From Epinephelus fuscoguttatus (lineage: Eukaryota > Chordata > Actinopteri > Perciformes > Serranidae): a DNA stretch of 64,000 nt. Made by a program: the position numbers and the translations under genes. The stretch lies in assembly GCF_011397635.1 (NCBI RefSeq), contig NC_064772.1:15949035-16013034 (forward strand), read 5' to 3'. Below the pieces are notes generated by a model. It had not been told where the DNA came from and did not search any database. It worked only from the letters and a program-made list of their open reading frames with translations. Positions 49,040 to 61,500 of the stretch are shown one piece after another (position 1 is the first letter of the stretch; every line of letters begins with the position of its first letter).

Positions 49040-52000
49040 TTAGATATCATGCGCTTGCTGTTTTTCGATCTTTGATTTCAAGTGCTCCTTGTATGCCAGG
49101 ATGTCCCTGTTCCACTTTGTGATGGTTTGGTTCTCACACACCCAGATCTCCTGAGCCACCTGGAGAAAAGAGACAAAGATTATAATGGGTCCATCTACAA
49201 CTGGTTAGGTTAAATCTGCGATCATTTAAAGTGGAAACGGACACATTTTTTTGCATAATGTACTGGCTGTATAGTGACACCATCAGCATTTAAGCCTCAC
49301 TTCCACAATGCCATTCTTTCTGCCAACTGGTATGATCTCCAGGGAAAATAAATGTTTGATTAACAGCAAGAAAGAAGTCCATCAACCATTTAAACAATTA
49401 TCTACCTTCCCTGTAATATGCCGGTTGACCTCGCCCTCTGCTTATAGAGCAAGAAGCTCCTGGACCTCATTGTCTCTGCTATTTGCTGACATTTTTGGTT
49501 GATGTTCTTCTTTGAGTTAGCTGCTAACTGATTTTTAAATCTCATGATGGTAGGTTGCAATTAAAAGCTCTTTGACCAACACTCACAGCAATCCAGTCCT
49601 GCCTGTTGTCCCTTTTACACAGATGTCTATCGGCACTACCATCTCCACTGTGGAACAACTCTGTCCCAACATAACGTGATTGTACCTTTTATACTGAATG
49701 GTGAGGCTGAGTAACAAACATTCTTGCCTTAAACAGGCAGTGAAAGGGGCTTTTGTCTGATCAAAGTAACATCAACGGAGCAACGGGAGGTTTGATATCA
49801 GTTTCTTTTGTTGAGGTTGATATTAAGAAGTGTTTTCCTCTCCCTTTTTTTGCCATTCACCTTCTATCTTTGTTTACTGCCGTGCATAAATGCTTCAAGG
49901 TGAGTGTGGTGATATTCATCATCGAAACCCAGATATTAAGAGTGATATTTTTACTGTTCCAAGGAGAACAGAAAGTGATCTGGTTGTCTCTGAGAAGCAG
50001 CACCCAGAATACCACTTAGAAGTGTTAGAAGGGGGGGAAGTTCAAAAGTTGTCCGTTTCCACTTTAAACGAGTCCACTCAATGATAAACATACCTGTTGA
50101 ATTAGCCTGAAGTCGTGGCTAACCAGCATCATGCCACCTTCAAACTCGTTGACAGCTTCTGCCAAAGCGTCGATGGTCTCGATATCCAAGTGATTGGTGG
50201 GCTCGTCAAGGAACAGCATGTGAGGGTTCTGCCAGGCCAGCCAGGCAAAACACACCCGGCACTTCTGACCATCTGACAAGTTCCGGATCGGACTGACCTG
50301 GAAGAAATTTAAGATGTAAATTAAGTGACAGTTGCAGAAAAGAGAAAAACAGAAACTCAAATACTTCTGCACTTCCCTATTTTGTCTCATTTGGAAGAGT
50401 ATCCCAATCCTACCTGCTGTTTTCCCGTAAGCCCATAGCGACCAATGATCTTCCTCATCTCCTCTTTTTCTTTGATCTCAGGGAAACACTTCATCATGTA
50501 CTCCAGAGGAGACAGGTCCAGTTCCAGTTGCTCTGTCAGATGCTGTAACATAGGCAGATACGCAAGCGAAGTTTAGATTTATAGATAATAGGTCTCACAG
50601 GTCTTGCATAAAATAATTTGTCCTTAATTAGATGGAGCCTTTTCAGATTACTCTCATGTTCTCTGGTTGTTAAAGGGATGACACTCAAGAGTATAATTAA
50701 AAATGCAGGCGAAATAATGTGCTGTCAACAGACTCAGTGTTTTACCTGGTGATATCTGCCAATCTTGACGTGAGAATGTTTGCGGATCATGCCGTCGGTG
50801 GGAAGGAGCTACAAAAGAGAAAAATAAACTTGAATACTCCGAACACAACTGCAGGTTAATGTGGAATAATGTGGATATATACTGTGCCTACCTCTCCCAT
50901 CAGCAGCTTTAGCAGGGTGGACTTCCCTGCTCCATTGGGCCCCACCAGTGCCACTCGTGTATCCAAGTCAATACCAAACTCCAGGTTTTTATATATGTGT
51001 GGCTGTAGGACATTAACAGATGAATGAGACTGAGGAATGCATTTATATTTCAGTGAAAAGTCTATGCTGTAATATTAACTCTACTCACTGTGTTGTCACT
51101 GTACTTGAAGCTCACGTTCTGAACCATGATAACAGGAGGAGGAATCTTCCCACAGGGAGGAAAATAAAATGACAGAGTCTGTGGGAGGAAAGGGGGACAG
51201 GGATATTAGAACCATGGCAATATCATACATGAGCCAATGACCTCAGTTCATCAAAATGTGTCTCAGTGTCAAAAATAGGACTGAACTATTAATTTAGTAT
51301 TAACTGTGATTAGGAAAGTCTGAAAACCACTGCTCAAGACTACTGATATTAGTTTCCAAACCATTTCATCCATAATCAGTAACCAACATCATTACAGTAC
51401 CTTGTCATTCACAACTTTTTCAGTCAAGCCTGAGGCCACCATCTTCTGCAGCGTCTTCTCTTTGCTCTGAGCCTGTCGTGCCAGCTTTGCAGAGCCGTGA
51501 CCAAACCTGGCAATGTAATTCTAGAGGAGAGGGATGTAAAAAGAACAATGAGTACACGTCTTGATGTGGCTAATGACAAACATAATTATTATGGTTTGCA
51601 AAGCTTTAAAAGGCATGTGACTGCTCTAATTAAAAGTTCCTTGTTTCAAAGAGTCTGCTCTGAACCAGTCATTGTGTGCAGTGAAAATGTTCAACCACAT
51701 GGTGTCTCTCATTTACCTTCATGTGTGTAATCTGGTCCTGTTCCCAGTTGAAGCGCTTCATCTGGTTCTCTTCCAGCTCCTCTCTGGTCTTCACGTACTG
51801 GTCATAGTTACCCTTAAAGCAAAAATAGAATTGCATGGTCATCCAACAGAGCGGCACACCGACACATAATTAGTAACAACCTCCCCCTGGTTTCCATATT
51901 TAGCATTATAGGGTCACATATGGTACACCCCATTCAAGATTCTTTTGAAGACGTTCCAAGGGATGCTGAGGCTGCTTTTCTTTCTGGCACTGTGCTTCTT

Positions 52001-54760
52001 TATTTTACTGTAAGGCGTCAGTGGATTCAGCAAAGCGTTCTTACTGTGTAGTACTTCAGTTTCCTCTGATGCAAGTGGATGATGTTGGTGCACACACCGT
52101 TCAGGAAGTCTTGAGAGTGTGAGATGAGCACAAGGATTCGCTTGAACCTGACAACAAGACGCAGGATGAGCAATTCATATAAACTGTTTTGACTAATTTA
52201 AAGAGAGGAAGTAGAGTGTGGACTTACGAACGAAGCTCCTCCTCCAACCACACACAAGCATCCAGATCCAGGTGGTTAGTGGGCTCGTCAAGCAACAGCA
52301 TGAAGGGTTTGATGAACAGGGCTCTGGACAAATAGAGAACAGTAATTACAATTTCATTTAGTGGAAGCTTTTTTTTCCCCCCATGTGAAACTTGTTTTGT
52401 TTTTTTACTACCACTCCTCCATGGGTTTTGTGTGACGAATCATTAGCTTCCACAGTTTGACTTGGAAAATGTCTTAATTTGACAGCAAAGCATGAACTTT
52501 GTGAAGAAGCAAAAACAAGTTGTGCCATCAGCAGATTCAGCTAAACTTGGCACCAAGTGTGTCATTAACAATTTGAAGTGGTAGTAACAGTGCTCCAAAT
52601 TCAGAATGGAGGGTGTACAAAGTTGAAGGTCCAGTGTGTAAGATTAAGAGGGATTAAGTCACATCCAGCAGTGAGTAATGCAGACTCCAAACAGCTAAAA
52701 CTCCTCCCAGTTAGAAGTCCTTCAGTGTTTATTTTTCAGAAGTCTTTTTACTGGGAGCTGGATTATTAGCAAAGGTCTTTTCCTCTCCAAAACAAACTGA
52801 CCAGGTGATTTAAACAGGTAAACAACAACAACAACAACACTGAATTAAGTTTCACATTTTAAAAGTGTCTTCCCGATGCTCGTTACAGAAGGGCCCTATC
52901 AAAAGCCAGGGTTTAGTTTGTCTGTTATGAGCTACTGTAGAGACATTGCAATCTCTGCATACGAGGACCCACTCCCTATGTATGTAGATATTAAGTAATA
53001 AAAACACAATGATTCTTATTTTCAGGTGATTATACACTGAAGAAAATATACTAATTATGATTTTTCACATATCTGCCAATATATCCCCTTAACACTACAC
53101 ACAGGTGTTTTGTAAATCTAAGTTTTAGGTAACAGGCTAGCCTATGTTACGATGTTTGGTCTTCAACTTTCAACTGCAAACTTAAGGGGCAAAAAGCAAG
53201 AGCACTTTGCCCCAAACATATCTGCATAGTAGCTCTGAATGTAGTATTTTTACACATGGCATAACGGAAATTGGATGACTAGACTGCTCAAATTCAAACC
53301 TAAGTAGACAGAGAGGAAGGACGCATCACATTGTCACTCAACGATGTAATACTTAGCACTTCTTCTGTACCTGGCCAGAGCTACACGCATCCTCCATCCT
53401 CCACTGAAGTCCTTCAGTTTCTTCTGCTGCATAGCAGCGGTGAAACCCAAACCATGGAGGATCCGAGAGGCTCGCACCTCTGCCTTGTCTGCATCCAGCT
53501 CCTCCAGACGCTCATACAGCTCCATCAGCTTCTCACATTCAGCTATGCAAGGATAACAAAATGACATTTGCTATTAATTTCAATCAATATAGCTACAGAA
53601 CAACTGTATGTGAAACAGCTGTCCTTATCTTTGCTTCAAATCACATCAGCTACACTTAACTAGGACATTCTCTTAAATCTATTCAAGCATTCGGTTTGTT
53701 GTGGCAATTAATTTCCCTTCTGCACTTAGTGCTTAGTCCATCACATGCAACTCACAGTCCTCATGGGCAAGCCTCTCTGCCTCCTTCTCCAGCATAATCC
53801 TCTGTTCATCCACCTCCATGACACACTGCAGAGCGGTCTTTTCGCTGGGGGCCATCTCCCGGGTCAAGTGGTAGATATCTATGTGCTCTGGAATTGGAAT
53901 CTCACGATGCCCGATGGCTGACAACAGCATGGACTTTCCTGGCAGATGCAAGTAGATAAGACAATTTTGCTCGACATAGTGTATGACATAAAAACCCAGT
54001 CTGTACAACATTCATCCCATTTCAATTTAGGGGAACTGCTGTAAATGAGAACATGTGCTAATGTGGTGACTGAATAGAGTATGTATGTGCTGTTCTTTGT
54101 GTTGAAACAATCTAACTTTTAAGATGTTCTTATAATGGCATCAGGTACTGGGATATGTACAGGCTACTGACTAACAATATCACGTGCCACAAGAGACTTT
54201 TTACCTGTGCCATTAAGGCCAATAAGACCATAGCGTCTGCCTGAGTTGAGCTCCAGGCTGGTGTCTGCTAGCAGCTCTTGACCGTGGAAGGTGAGCGACA
54301 GGCTGCTAATGTGGACATCAGTGCTGTTGGGGTGTGAGGCCAGAACGCCAGTCACTGCGCGTGCCTCAGTCTTTGCTAGCTCAAATTCATCCAGCTCCTT
54401 TGTCAAACTGGCGACCCCTATAAAAACAAAATACTGTTCACCATTTCGCTTACATTTCAAGTTAGACACGAACCTACTGGACAGAAAAAGCAAGTTTAAG
54501 TGTAGTATATAACCAAGCAGAAATGTATAAATCAATCCAAAGCCAAAACTGATCACCAGAATGATACAAGCCCTAGTAACTCACAACTTAGCTATAATAT
54601 TAAGTTTAAGATCAGTCCTCTTACCATTGCTCTCTGCTCCATTAAGCTGGGTCTCTTGTTCACCCTCCCCATTTAGCTCATCAGCTTTCTTGGTACGCTG
54701 GCGGGCTTTGGCAGCCTCCTTCTTCTTTGCTGCCTTCTTCTTGGCTAAGTCGGATGGCAT
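49040..54760 (-). CDS. abcf2: ABC-F family ATPase ABCF2 (611 aa, 14 coding exons)
   Basis: Minus-strand exons: 54760-54625, 54417-54205, 53938-53756, 53542-53371, 52323-52228, 52147-52045, 51812-51717, 51520-51401, 51178-51089, 51002-50892, 50808-50746, 50542-50414, 50297-50094, 49159-49040; sum 1836 nt with consistent phases. The start [20 protein letters not shown] matches human ABCF2. NBD1 has Walker A GLNGTGKS (112-119), signature FSGGW (223-227) and Walker [12 protein letters not shown] (D247-E248). The linker holds [19 protein letters not shown]2 has GPNGAGKST (424-432), LSDGQ (511-515) and [12 protein letters not shown] (D535-E536). There is no membrane segment, as usual for ABC-F, a family tied to ribosome and translation functions. 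Both ATP sites look intact. Length is close to human (623). The a or b duplicate cannot be told. Confidence 0.97.
49230..50063. mobile_element. MITE with TTAA target sites filling the last abcf2 intron
   Basis: AGTGGAAACGGACA (49230-49243) and TGTCCGTTTCCACT (50050-50063) are perfect inverted repeats, each flanked by TTAA (49226-49229 and 50064-50067). The element is 834 bp of a 934-bp intron (49160-50093). TTAA duplications are typical of piggyBac-type insertion, though the termini here do not start CCC. No transposase frame. Confidence 0.75.
52626..53106. mobile_element. MITE of the CCAGTGTGTAGGATTTAG family, copy C (abcf2 intron)
   Basis: The left end AAGGTCCAGTGTGTAAGATT and right end CTTAACACTACACACAGGTG are inverted. 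A middle part, TTTTTACTGGGAGCTGGATT, is shared with copy D. It lies between the abcf2 exons at 52323 and 53371. Confidence 0.65.
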
Positions 54761-55647
54761 GGTTGTGAAAATCTATTCAATAATAGAAAATAAAAAGGAA
54801 AAAAAAAGACAGATTTCAACATTCTCATTATCCAACAATACCATGTTATGTCATGTAAAACGGTGCCATTCCCAGACTCTCAATTTGAGGATTTCAAAAC
54901 TTTGGGACAACTCTAATTGTGACAGTCAGATATTATAAAAGTGTGAAAATGGGTAAAAGTGGCCAATCGCTTACAGAAAGTGGCTTTTAATAGTGGTTGG
55001 TAGGCAAACACTATTCGACGGTGGCAACAGACTTCGACACAACACACCGGTAACTGAACTCAGGGTGTAGCGCCAGCTTACAGCCGAGTTTAAGAAAGGA
55101 CTGACGCTACTAAAGGCCTTACATGGTTAACGGTACAGCCTAGGGAGCGATGATGGTGGTGACAATGCCAACGACGACCGCATTTCGCTTCCTTCCAGTC
55201 CCACCTGCTCGCACGTTGGGTTCCTCACAATATAAAACCCGATAGCCCCAAGTGTTGGAAGCTAACGGTAAGTTAGCTGATGCCGCTCACATCAACGGTA
55301 GAGCGGTCACTTCACGATGAATTAACCGACGACAGTACCTAAACATTTGTTTTAGCTGATTACGACAGAATGTCATACATAGAGAAATCATCATATCGAT
55401 TTTGATAAACTAGCCGCTGACTGCGTTAGCTCTCTAGCTAAGCTAACAACGGCAGCTAACTACAGCTGATAGGCCTGAACCGCTAAAGCTAACGTGACGC
55501 AAGGCCCAATTAGCTACGACAAGCTCTGAAACCGGCTAATTCGGCGGTTAACGTTTGTTTTTCAAACCCATTATATATTCTGACAGAAACACATGTATGT
55601 TACCCATTTGAGTCGTAGTTGTCAGACACTGTAAATATCCCTCTTAC

Positions 55648-55740
55648 CTGGATAATGTGTTACTGGTCTCCGGAGCACACGGATGTCTCGTGTCCACTTT
55701 TCGCCGGGTGGATGTAGCCGCACGCCAAACCGCCAGACGG
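55648..55740 (-). other. abcf2: Non-coding first exon of abcf2 (5' UTR)
   Basis: On the minus strand TTATCCAG|GTAAGAGGG gives a strong donor with the exon ending at 55648. The matching acceptor, GAATAG|ATTTTCACAACC, begins the second exon at 54772, 12 nt before the ATG. The upstream edge is not defined; the sequence is GC-richer than its surroundings. The 0.87-kb first intron (54773-55647) is rich in GCTAGC/GTTAGC words. Confidence 0.6.
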
Positions 55741-55741
55741 A

Positions 55742-55751
55742 CCATATATGG
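55742..55751. promoter_or_regulatory. CArG box (SRF site), CCATATATGG
   Basis: A perfect CC(A/T)6GG palindrome about 95 bp upstream of the abcf2 first-exon donor, so at or near the start site. It would be the binding consensus for serum response factor. Function is inferred from the motif and its position. Confidence 0.45.
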
Positions 55752-55759
55752 CCATAGAG

Positions 55760-57520
55760 GGCGGTGAGAATGGGTGGACCCTCCCCTTCCCGTGGGACTG
55801 CAGTAAAATGTCCCTTTACTCCTCAATTAGTCACAGTTTTGATTGAGCAATCGGTGAAAATGTGTAATTTATGAGTAGGACTAACTAAACAGAGGCTAAG
55901 TTATAGCCCATAAACCTGACAATTAAAGGCTGGTGTGATGGATACATGGTGATCTTATTGAGTTGTTGTCAATGGCTGTGCTTAGGGGCTGTTGGTTACT
56001 TATGATGGGGGGAGGGGGGGCAAAATGGAAGATGCATGTCAAATAATTTTTTTAAGCACTGAGGAGGGACTTAGGTTATTTGGCATAGGGGAGGGACATA
56101 GAATTTTTAGTGGTTGTATTTTTTTATATTTATTTTAAAATCTGAACCCCAAAACCTGCCAGCGGGTTTGGAAGGCATGTTTTCTTTAAAAATCACTCAA
56201 ATCACGCCTATTGTCATAGCCAAAAAATACAGATCAAATCACAATATTTTGTATATAACTTGCAGCCCTTTACTGCATGTCATCCGTCTTCTTTCTGCTC
56301 CCTTTCCTGTCACTCTCAAGCTGTCCTATAATAAATGCAAAAAGCCAAAAAAACAAAACAAACAAACAAAAAAAACTTCCGGGTAGAAAAATCTTTGTAT
56401 ATAAAAATTAAACGAAACTCAGCAAATGCTACATACTAAATGCTACTTATCCATAGTCAGTGTATTAGTGTATTACATATAGTAGATGGTGGTCAGCTTG
56501 CTCCCACTTTGGAGAAGCAGACATAAGTACTGCCACATAAGCTAAGCAGGACAAGGGCAGCAGCAAAACATATTTTAGCCACCTAAATGACAATATCACT
56601 TCAAGTGTACACTATATTTAGAACATTTTCACTGCTTTACCTTGCTGTCAGACATCTTTTTCCGATGGTGAATTGAAGGCGTCATATCAAAGCCACTGAA
56701 CTCCATTGGCCTACGGTGGCACCAATCATTTAACATGTAAGGTAAAGCAGAGCAAATATAGCATACACTTACATTTTTTAAATGGCTGAAATAAGTTTGC
56801 AGCCCCGTCCACAGCATTACTTAGCGTCTAAGTTGGTAATGTTAGATTTGGTTTATCAAAGATGATAGCAAAGCAACAAAGTACATAAAATGAGCACAGC
56901 AGAAACGTCAGATAGGTTGGACCACTGTGCTTGAATATATATCTTTAAACATTAAAGTTAAGTTAAAATGACTAGAAATCAACAAGTTTTCCAAATTTGT
57001 ATATCTCTGAAACTGCAATCAATTGCCAGTTTTCTAATCTGTAGTTAATGCCAAAACTTCAAATAGATGGGGTGGGATTTATTACCCATACTGCAACCAG
57101 CCATGAGGGACAATCAAGATATTTTTGCTTCACTTTTTGCTACAAAAAATACAGTTAGGGCCTTTTTATGGTGGAGGGAGGGTCATGCATTTTCCCCTAA
57201 TCACTCAGGGAGGCTCATGGAAAAATACTTGTAGATGTGGGAAGGGTCAAGATTTAAAACACAAGTCTCATCCCAGCCACCCACCTCCTCTGATAAGTAG
57301 AGAACAGTCCCTAATAAAGTCTCTAAATGAAACACTTTGAGGCTGTCACAACAAACACCCAGTGTCTTCACACAGATCTACCCATAAACCAATACCTCCA
57401 TATAACTATATTTTCATGCTGTGGTTAGGGGTAATCTGTTGAAAGCAGTCGTTATCGCAAACCCAGGTCCCTTGACTCAGTGATAGGTGATGCTGCAGCA
57501 GCACAGGCTCAGTCAGTGAT
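55760..57520. other. abcf2-chpf2 divergent intergenic region
   Basis: No gene seen. It contains a repeat copy (56455-56680), an A-rich stretch at 56345-56375, and AT-rich DNA. The two genes point away from each other across this interval. Confidence 0.5.
56455..56680. repeat. Dispersed repeat, copy 2 of 2
   Basis: Shares AGCAGC-AACAT and ATTTAGAA-ATTTTCAC words, in order, with 45060-45290. Probably a MITE; the ends are not clear. Confidence 0.6.
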
Positions 57521-57529
57521 GATGAGGGC

Positions 57530-58465
57530 AAAACACGACGTGAGAGGGACGCTATTCCCCTCTGTGTGTGTGGCACTCAAATTTTGAGGAAGTCAAGAAA
57601 CTGAAGAAAATGGACGACGTGTGTGTGGCGGTGCTTGACGGATTTTTACCTGCACCGACGGTGAAAAATGGGATCTATGCCTTAATGTCGGGGTTCGTGG
57701 AGACAGACGGATCGAGGATCTGCACTAAAACAACGATGCTAGCCTGCTAGCTTGCTCTTTGATGTCTGTTCCTCCGGCACATAACGTTACTGCAGGGGTT
57801 ATAACTAATTTCAACCGCTGCGTTAAAAACTTTTGTGCTTTTATTTCGATTTTTTATTACTCACTAATTAGAGTAACTTAACGTAGACTCAAACTGGCAA
57901 CTTTACCTGGTGATATTTAGCGTCTTGCTACATTAGTTAGCTGACTTTAGTGTAGCTATTAGCGTTAAAGCTAGCTTAAATATGTTACGCTAATTAACAT
58001 AACGTTAGCTTGAAAGTCGGTAAGTAACGTTTTAATTTACGTGACAGTGACGTTACAACCAGCTTGGTTCGTTAAACAGCCGTTACGGAGTGATAAACGC
58101 TAGTGGGGTTAAGGTATTTGCAATTATTTCCTCTTACAAAAGAACAAACATACCGTTAACGTTACCTACATGTTTTCTATTAACTTCGATAATGGGGTTG
58201 AACATAAACGTTACATTTGCAAAACCTGTAATGTATTGCTCTTCAGGGTAACGTTAAAATACAGTCTTTGCTTGTTAGGTTGATTAGAAACTTTAACGAC
58301 TACCTCACCGGATGGGACCAGAAAAAGAGACATTATGTGACATTTGAGGCAATTTTCTGCGTGTGTCAACATATCAGCTTCCCCTTATGTAGGTTTTCCC
58401 TTAGCTAACGTGTGTTAAGCTACAGCAGGAGAGCTGACACATCTGTAAGTAATAAAATTTTCCAG
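57530..58465 (+). other. chpf2: Putative chpf2 promoter and leader region
   Basis: A CpG-richer stretch around 57530-57800 is followed by many AACGTTA/GCTAGC words to 58260. A GTAAGT donor at 58020 and the acceptor TTTTCCAG at 58458-58465 could join a leader exon to the coding exon. An open frame at 57610-57750 (ATG GAC GAC GTG..., 46 codons) would act as an upstream ORF if transcribed. No known protein recognised in it. Confidence 0.35.
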
Positions 58466-58501
58466 AGCAGCCTCATCAAGTGTGGCTCATAACTGCTAGA
58501 T

Positions 58502-61500
58502 ATGCGTCTTTCCTCCTTTTTGGCCGTGTTCAGGCCTGCTTTACCCCTTATCCTCGGGCTGTCTCTGGGATGTAGTCTGAGCCTTTTGATGGTGTCCTGG
58601 ACACAAGGGGATACTGATGATTCCTGTGGAGATGAACTGGGGAATGGGAGGCTTTTAATAGGCAGAGGAGATGCCCCGAGAGACTCAAGGGATGGAGCTG
58701 GAGAAGAGGACTTCCAGCCACGTATTGTGCCCTATCATAAGGATCCAAACAAGCCACACAAGAAAGTCCTCAGGTGAGTGGGGAAGTCATGTCTTTGTGA
58801 GGTCATACATAATGCAGCACCCTTTTCCCAACATATTTGCACACATCACAGCACTTTATATCTCACGGGTTTGTTTTAAGAAACTGGGAACAATTGGCAT
58901 CCACAGGAATTCTCAACTTAATAGTCCCACATTTAAATCTTCCCGCAGTTATCTAAATGCTAGTGGCATGTACAATATAGATGGCTAATCAACATCTAAA
59001 TCTGTTCACAGATATACATTAGCTTCAGTGTGGATGCTAGGCATTTTGATCCAGAGATGCGTTATGATTTCATCCTCTTATATATGTCTTATTTTAAATC
59101 CAACAGTGTATCACTGGCTGGCAGTCTTACCCACTCCCATCACATTTTATGTTTGTTTTACAAGAGTTTTATAACTTTGCCTAAACAAGTTTTAGTCTGT
59201 TAAGAATATATATTTCTTGTGATGGAAACACGTTGACTGTTATGAAAAATTATCACTTTTATTCTGTTTGTGATTTGATGTCCTGTATTTATTTGCTCTC
59301 TCCATTTGTCCTCACCTCTCCAGAACTCGTTACATTCACACTGAATTGGGCATCAGAGAGCGACTGCTGGTGGGTGTACTGACCTCCCGTGCCACCCTCA
59401 ACACGCTGGCCGTGGCGGTGAACCGCACAGTTGCCCACCACTTCCACCGCACCTTCTTCTTCACAGGCCTGCGCAGCCCTAAGGTGCCTCACGGCATGAC
59501 TGTGGTTGCCCACGGTGATGACCGTCCAGTGTGGCTGATGTACGAGACAGTGCGTCACCTCCATCAGCATTACGGCTCGGACTATGACTGGTTCCTCTTA
59601 GCCCAGGATGACACCTACATGCAAGCAGATCGTCTGTCAGAGCTGGTGGGCCACCTCAGTGCGGGTCAGGACCTGTATATGGGCCGAGCAGAGGAGTTTA
59701 TTGGCGGAGAGGAGAAGGCACGATACTGCCACGGGGGGTACGGCTACCTGCTATCTCGCAGTCTGTTGGCTCGTCTGCAGCCCCACCTTGACACCTGCCG
59801 TAATGACATCCTCAGTGTGAGACCTGATGAGTGGCTGGGCCGCTGCATTATTGACTACCTGGGTCTCAGTTGTGTGGAGGTGCACCAGGTAAAAAACACA
59901 GATGTGGGCATGGACATCAATAGAAATATGCATAGAAATAAAAAAAGAAAAATGCATTTGCACAGTTTTATTGATGGAATAACATTTAATTTCATTGTCA
60001 TTGTTTTTGTGTCTTATAGGAAATGACCTATCGTTACTTTGAGTTGGGGAAAAACGCAGATCCAGAGCGCGAAGACAGCGTACAGTTTAAAAATGCCTTC
60101 ACAGTCCATCCTATATCAGAACCTAATCTCATGTACCGCCTACACAAACGCTTCAGCCAGATAGAGCTGGAATGGACTTACCTACAGATACAACAGCTGC
60201 AGGTTTGTAATACTTAAATGATCAGTGTGTAAAATTTAGTGGCATCTAGTGGTGATGATTGCCAATTGCAACGTGCTGAAACGTCTCCTGTGTGCCAAGC
60301 ATGGACTCCTGGTTAGGAATCATTCAATGTTTAATGGTCAGGAGGTTTTTACTGGGATTTGAATTATCGGCAGAGGTCTCTTCCTCATCAAAACAAATGG
60401 ACCAGGTGATTAAAATCAGTAAAAACCACAGAATGAAGCAGTTTCACAGTAAAAAAAAAATGAGTATTTCTCCAGCGTTGGTTAGATTGTAGCAGACAGG
60501 CTGCCAGCCCAGCACCTGCTAATGTGTGCTCACTTTTTTCTGTGACAACTAGAGAGCCAGACTTTCAGGAGGTTTTTACTGGGAATTATCTGCAGAGGTC
60601 TCTTCCTCTCCAAAACAAATAGACACAGGGAATTAAATTAAATTCTTATTTTCAGGTAATAAAATGCTAAAACAATATACTTACTATACTATATTCTGTT
60701 TCTGCCAGTATATCCTACTAAATTCTGCACACTGGAACGTTAACACTGCTTTCTCCCAGGTAGAAACAAGTTTTTATGTGACAGGACAGTATCAGGCTCC
60801 TTGGATGATGAGCTCCGTATGTTTGTTCTCCTCTCCACCACACCCCTTTTTTTGAACCAAGGCATAAATTCCTGACTAATACAATATTTAAACATGTCAA
60901 AAAGCCAAGACAAGGGATTGGGTGTTTTACTGGGGCATGCATTCCAGTGTCATCATCCTGTGAATATGATCTGTCTAAGAAGCCTTATTGTGTAATTAAA
61001 GTTGCTGCTAATGATAGTTCATTAACCCTGTGTTGACTTAACGTTAAATTAATCTTGCACCGCAGAGAAATCAAACATATCATGAAGGCAAATGTTGACA
61101 CAGTACACAGTGCGTTCCTTTTTGACAGATTTGTGTGTGTACTCATTAGGTGCAGATCAACAACCTGAGTGACCTGACACCAGAGGGGAAGGCCGGAGTC
61201 ACTTGGCCCATCGGAATCAACCCTCCATTCAAACCAAGAACCCGTTTTGAGGTTATAAACTGGGAGTACTTTACGGAGGAGCATATTTACTCCTGCATCG
61301 ACAGCTCCCCAAAGTGCGAGATGAGAGGGGCCGACCGTGCGGATGTAAATGCAGTTCTGGAGATTGCAGTGGAGCGCCTGAATGAACGCTACCAGCCCCA
61401 GCTACGCTTCCGGAAGCGGCGTCTACTCAATGGTTATCGACGCTTTGACCCCACGCGTGGTATGGAGTATGTGCTGGACCTTGCACTGGAGGCCTACACC

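Noticed and set aside
59289-59570. Minus-strand frame opposite chpf2 exon 2
   Set aside because: Antisense shadow of a GC-rich coding exon; residues low in complexity and without homology.
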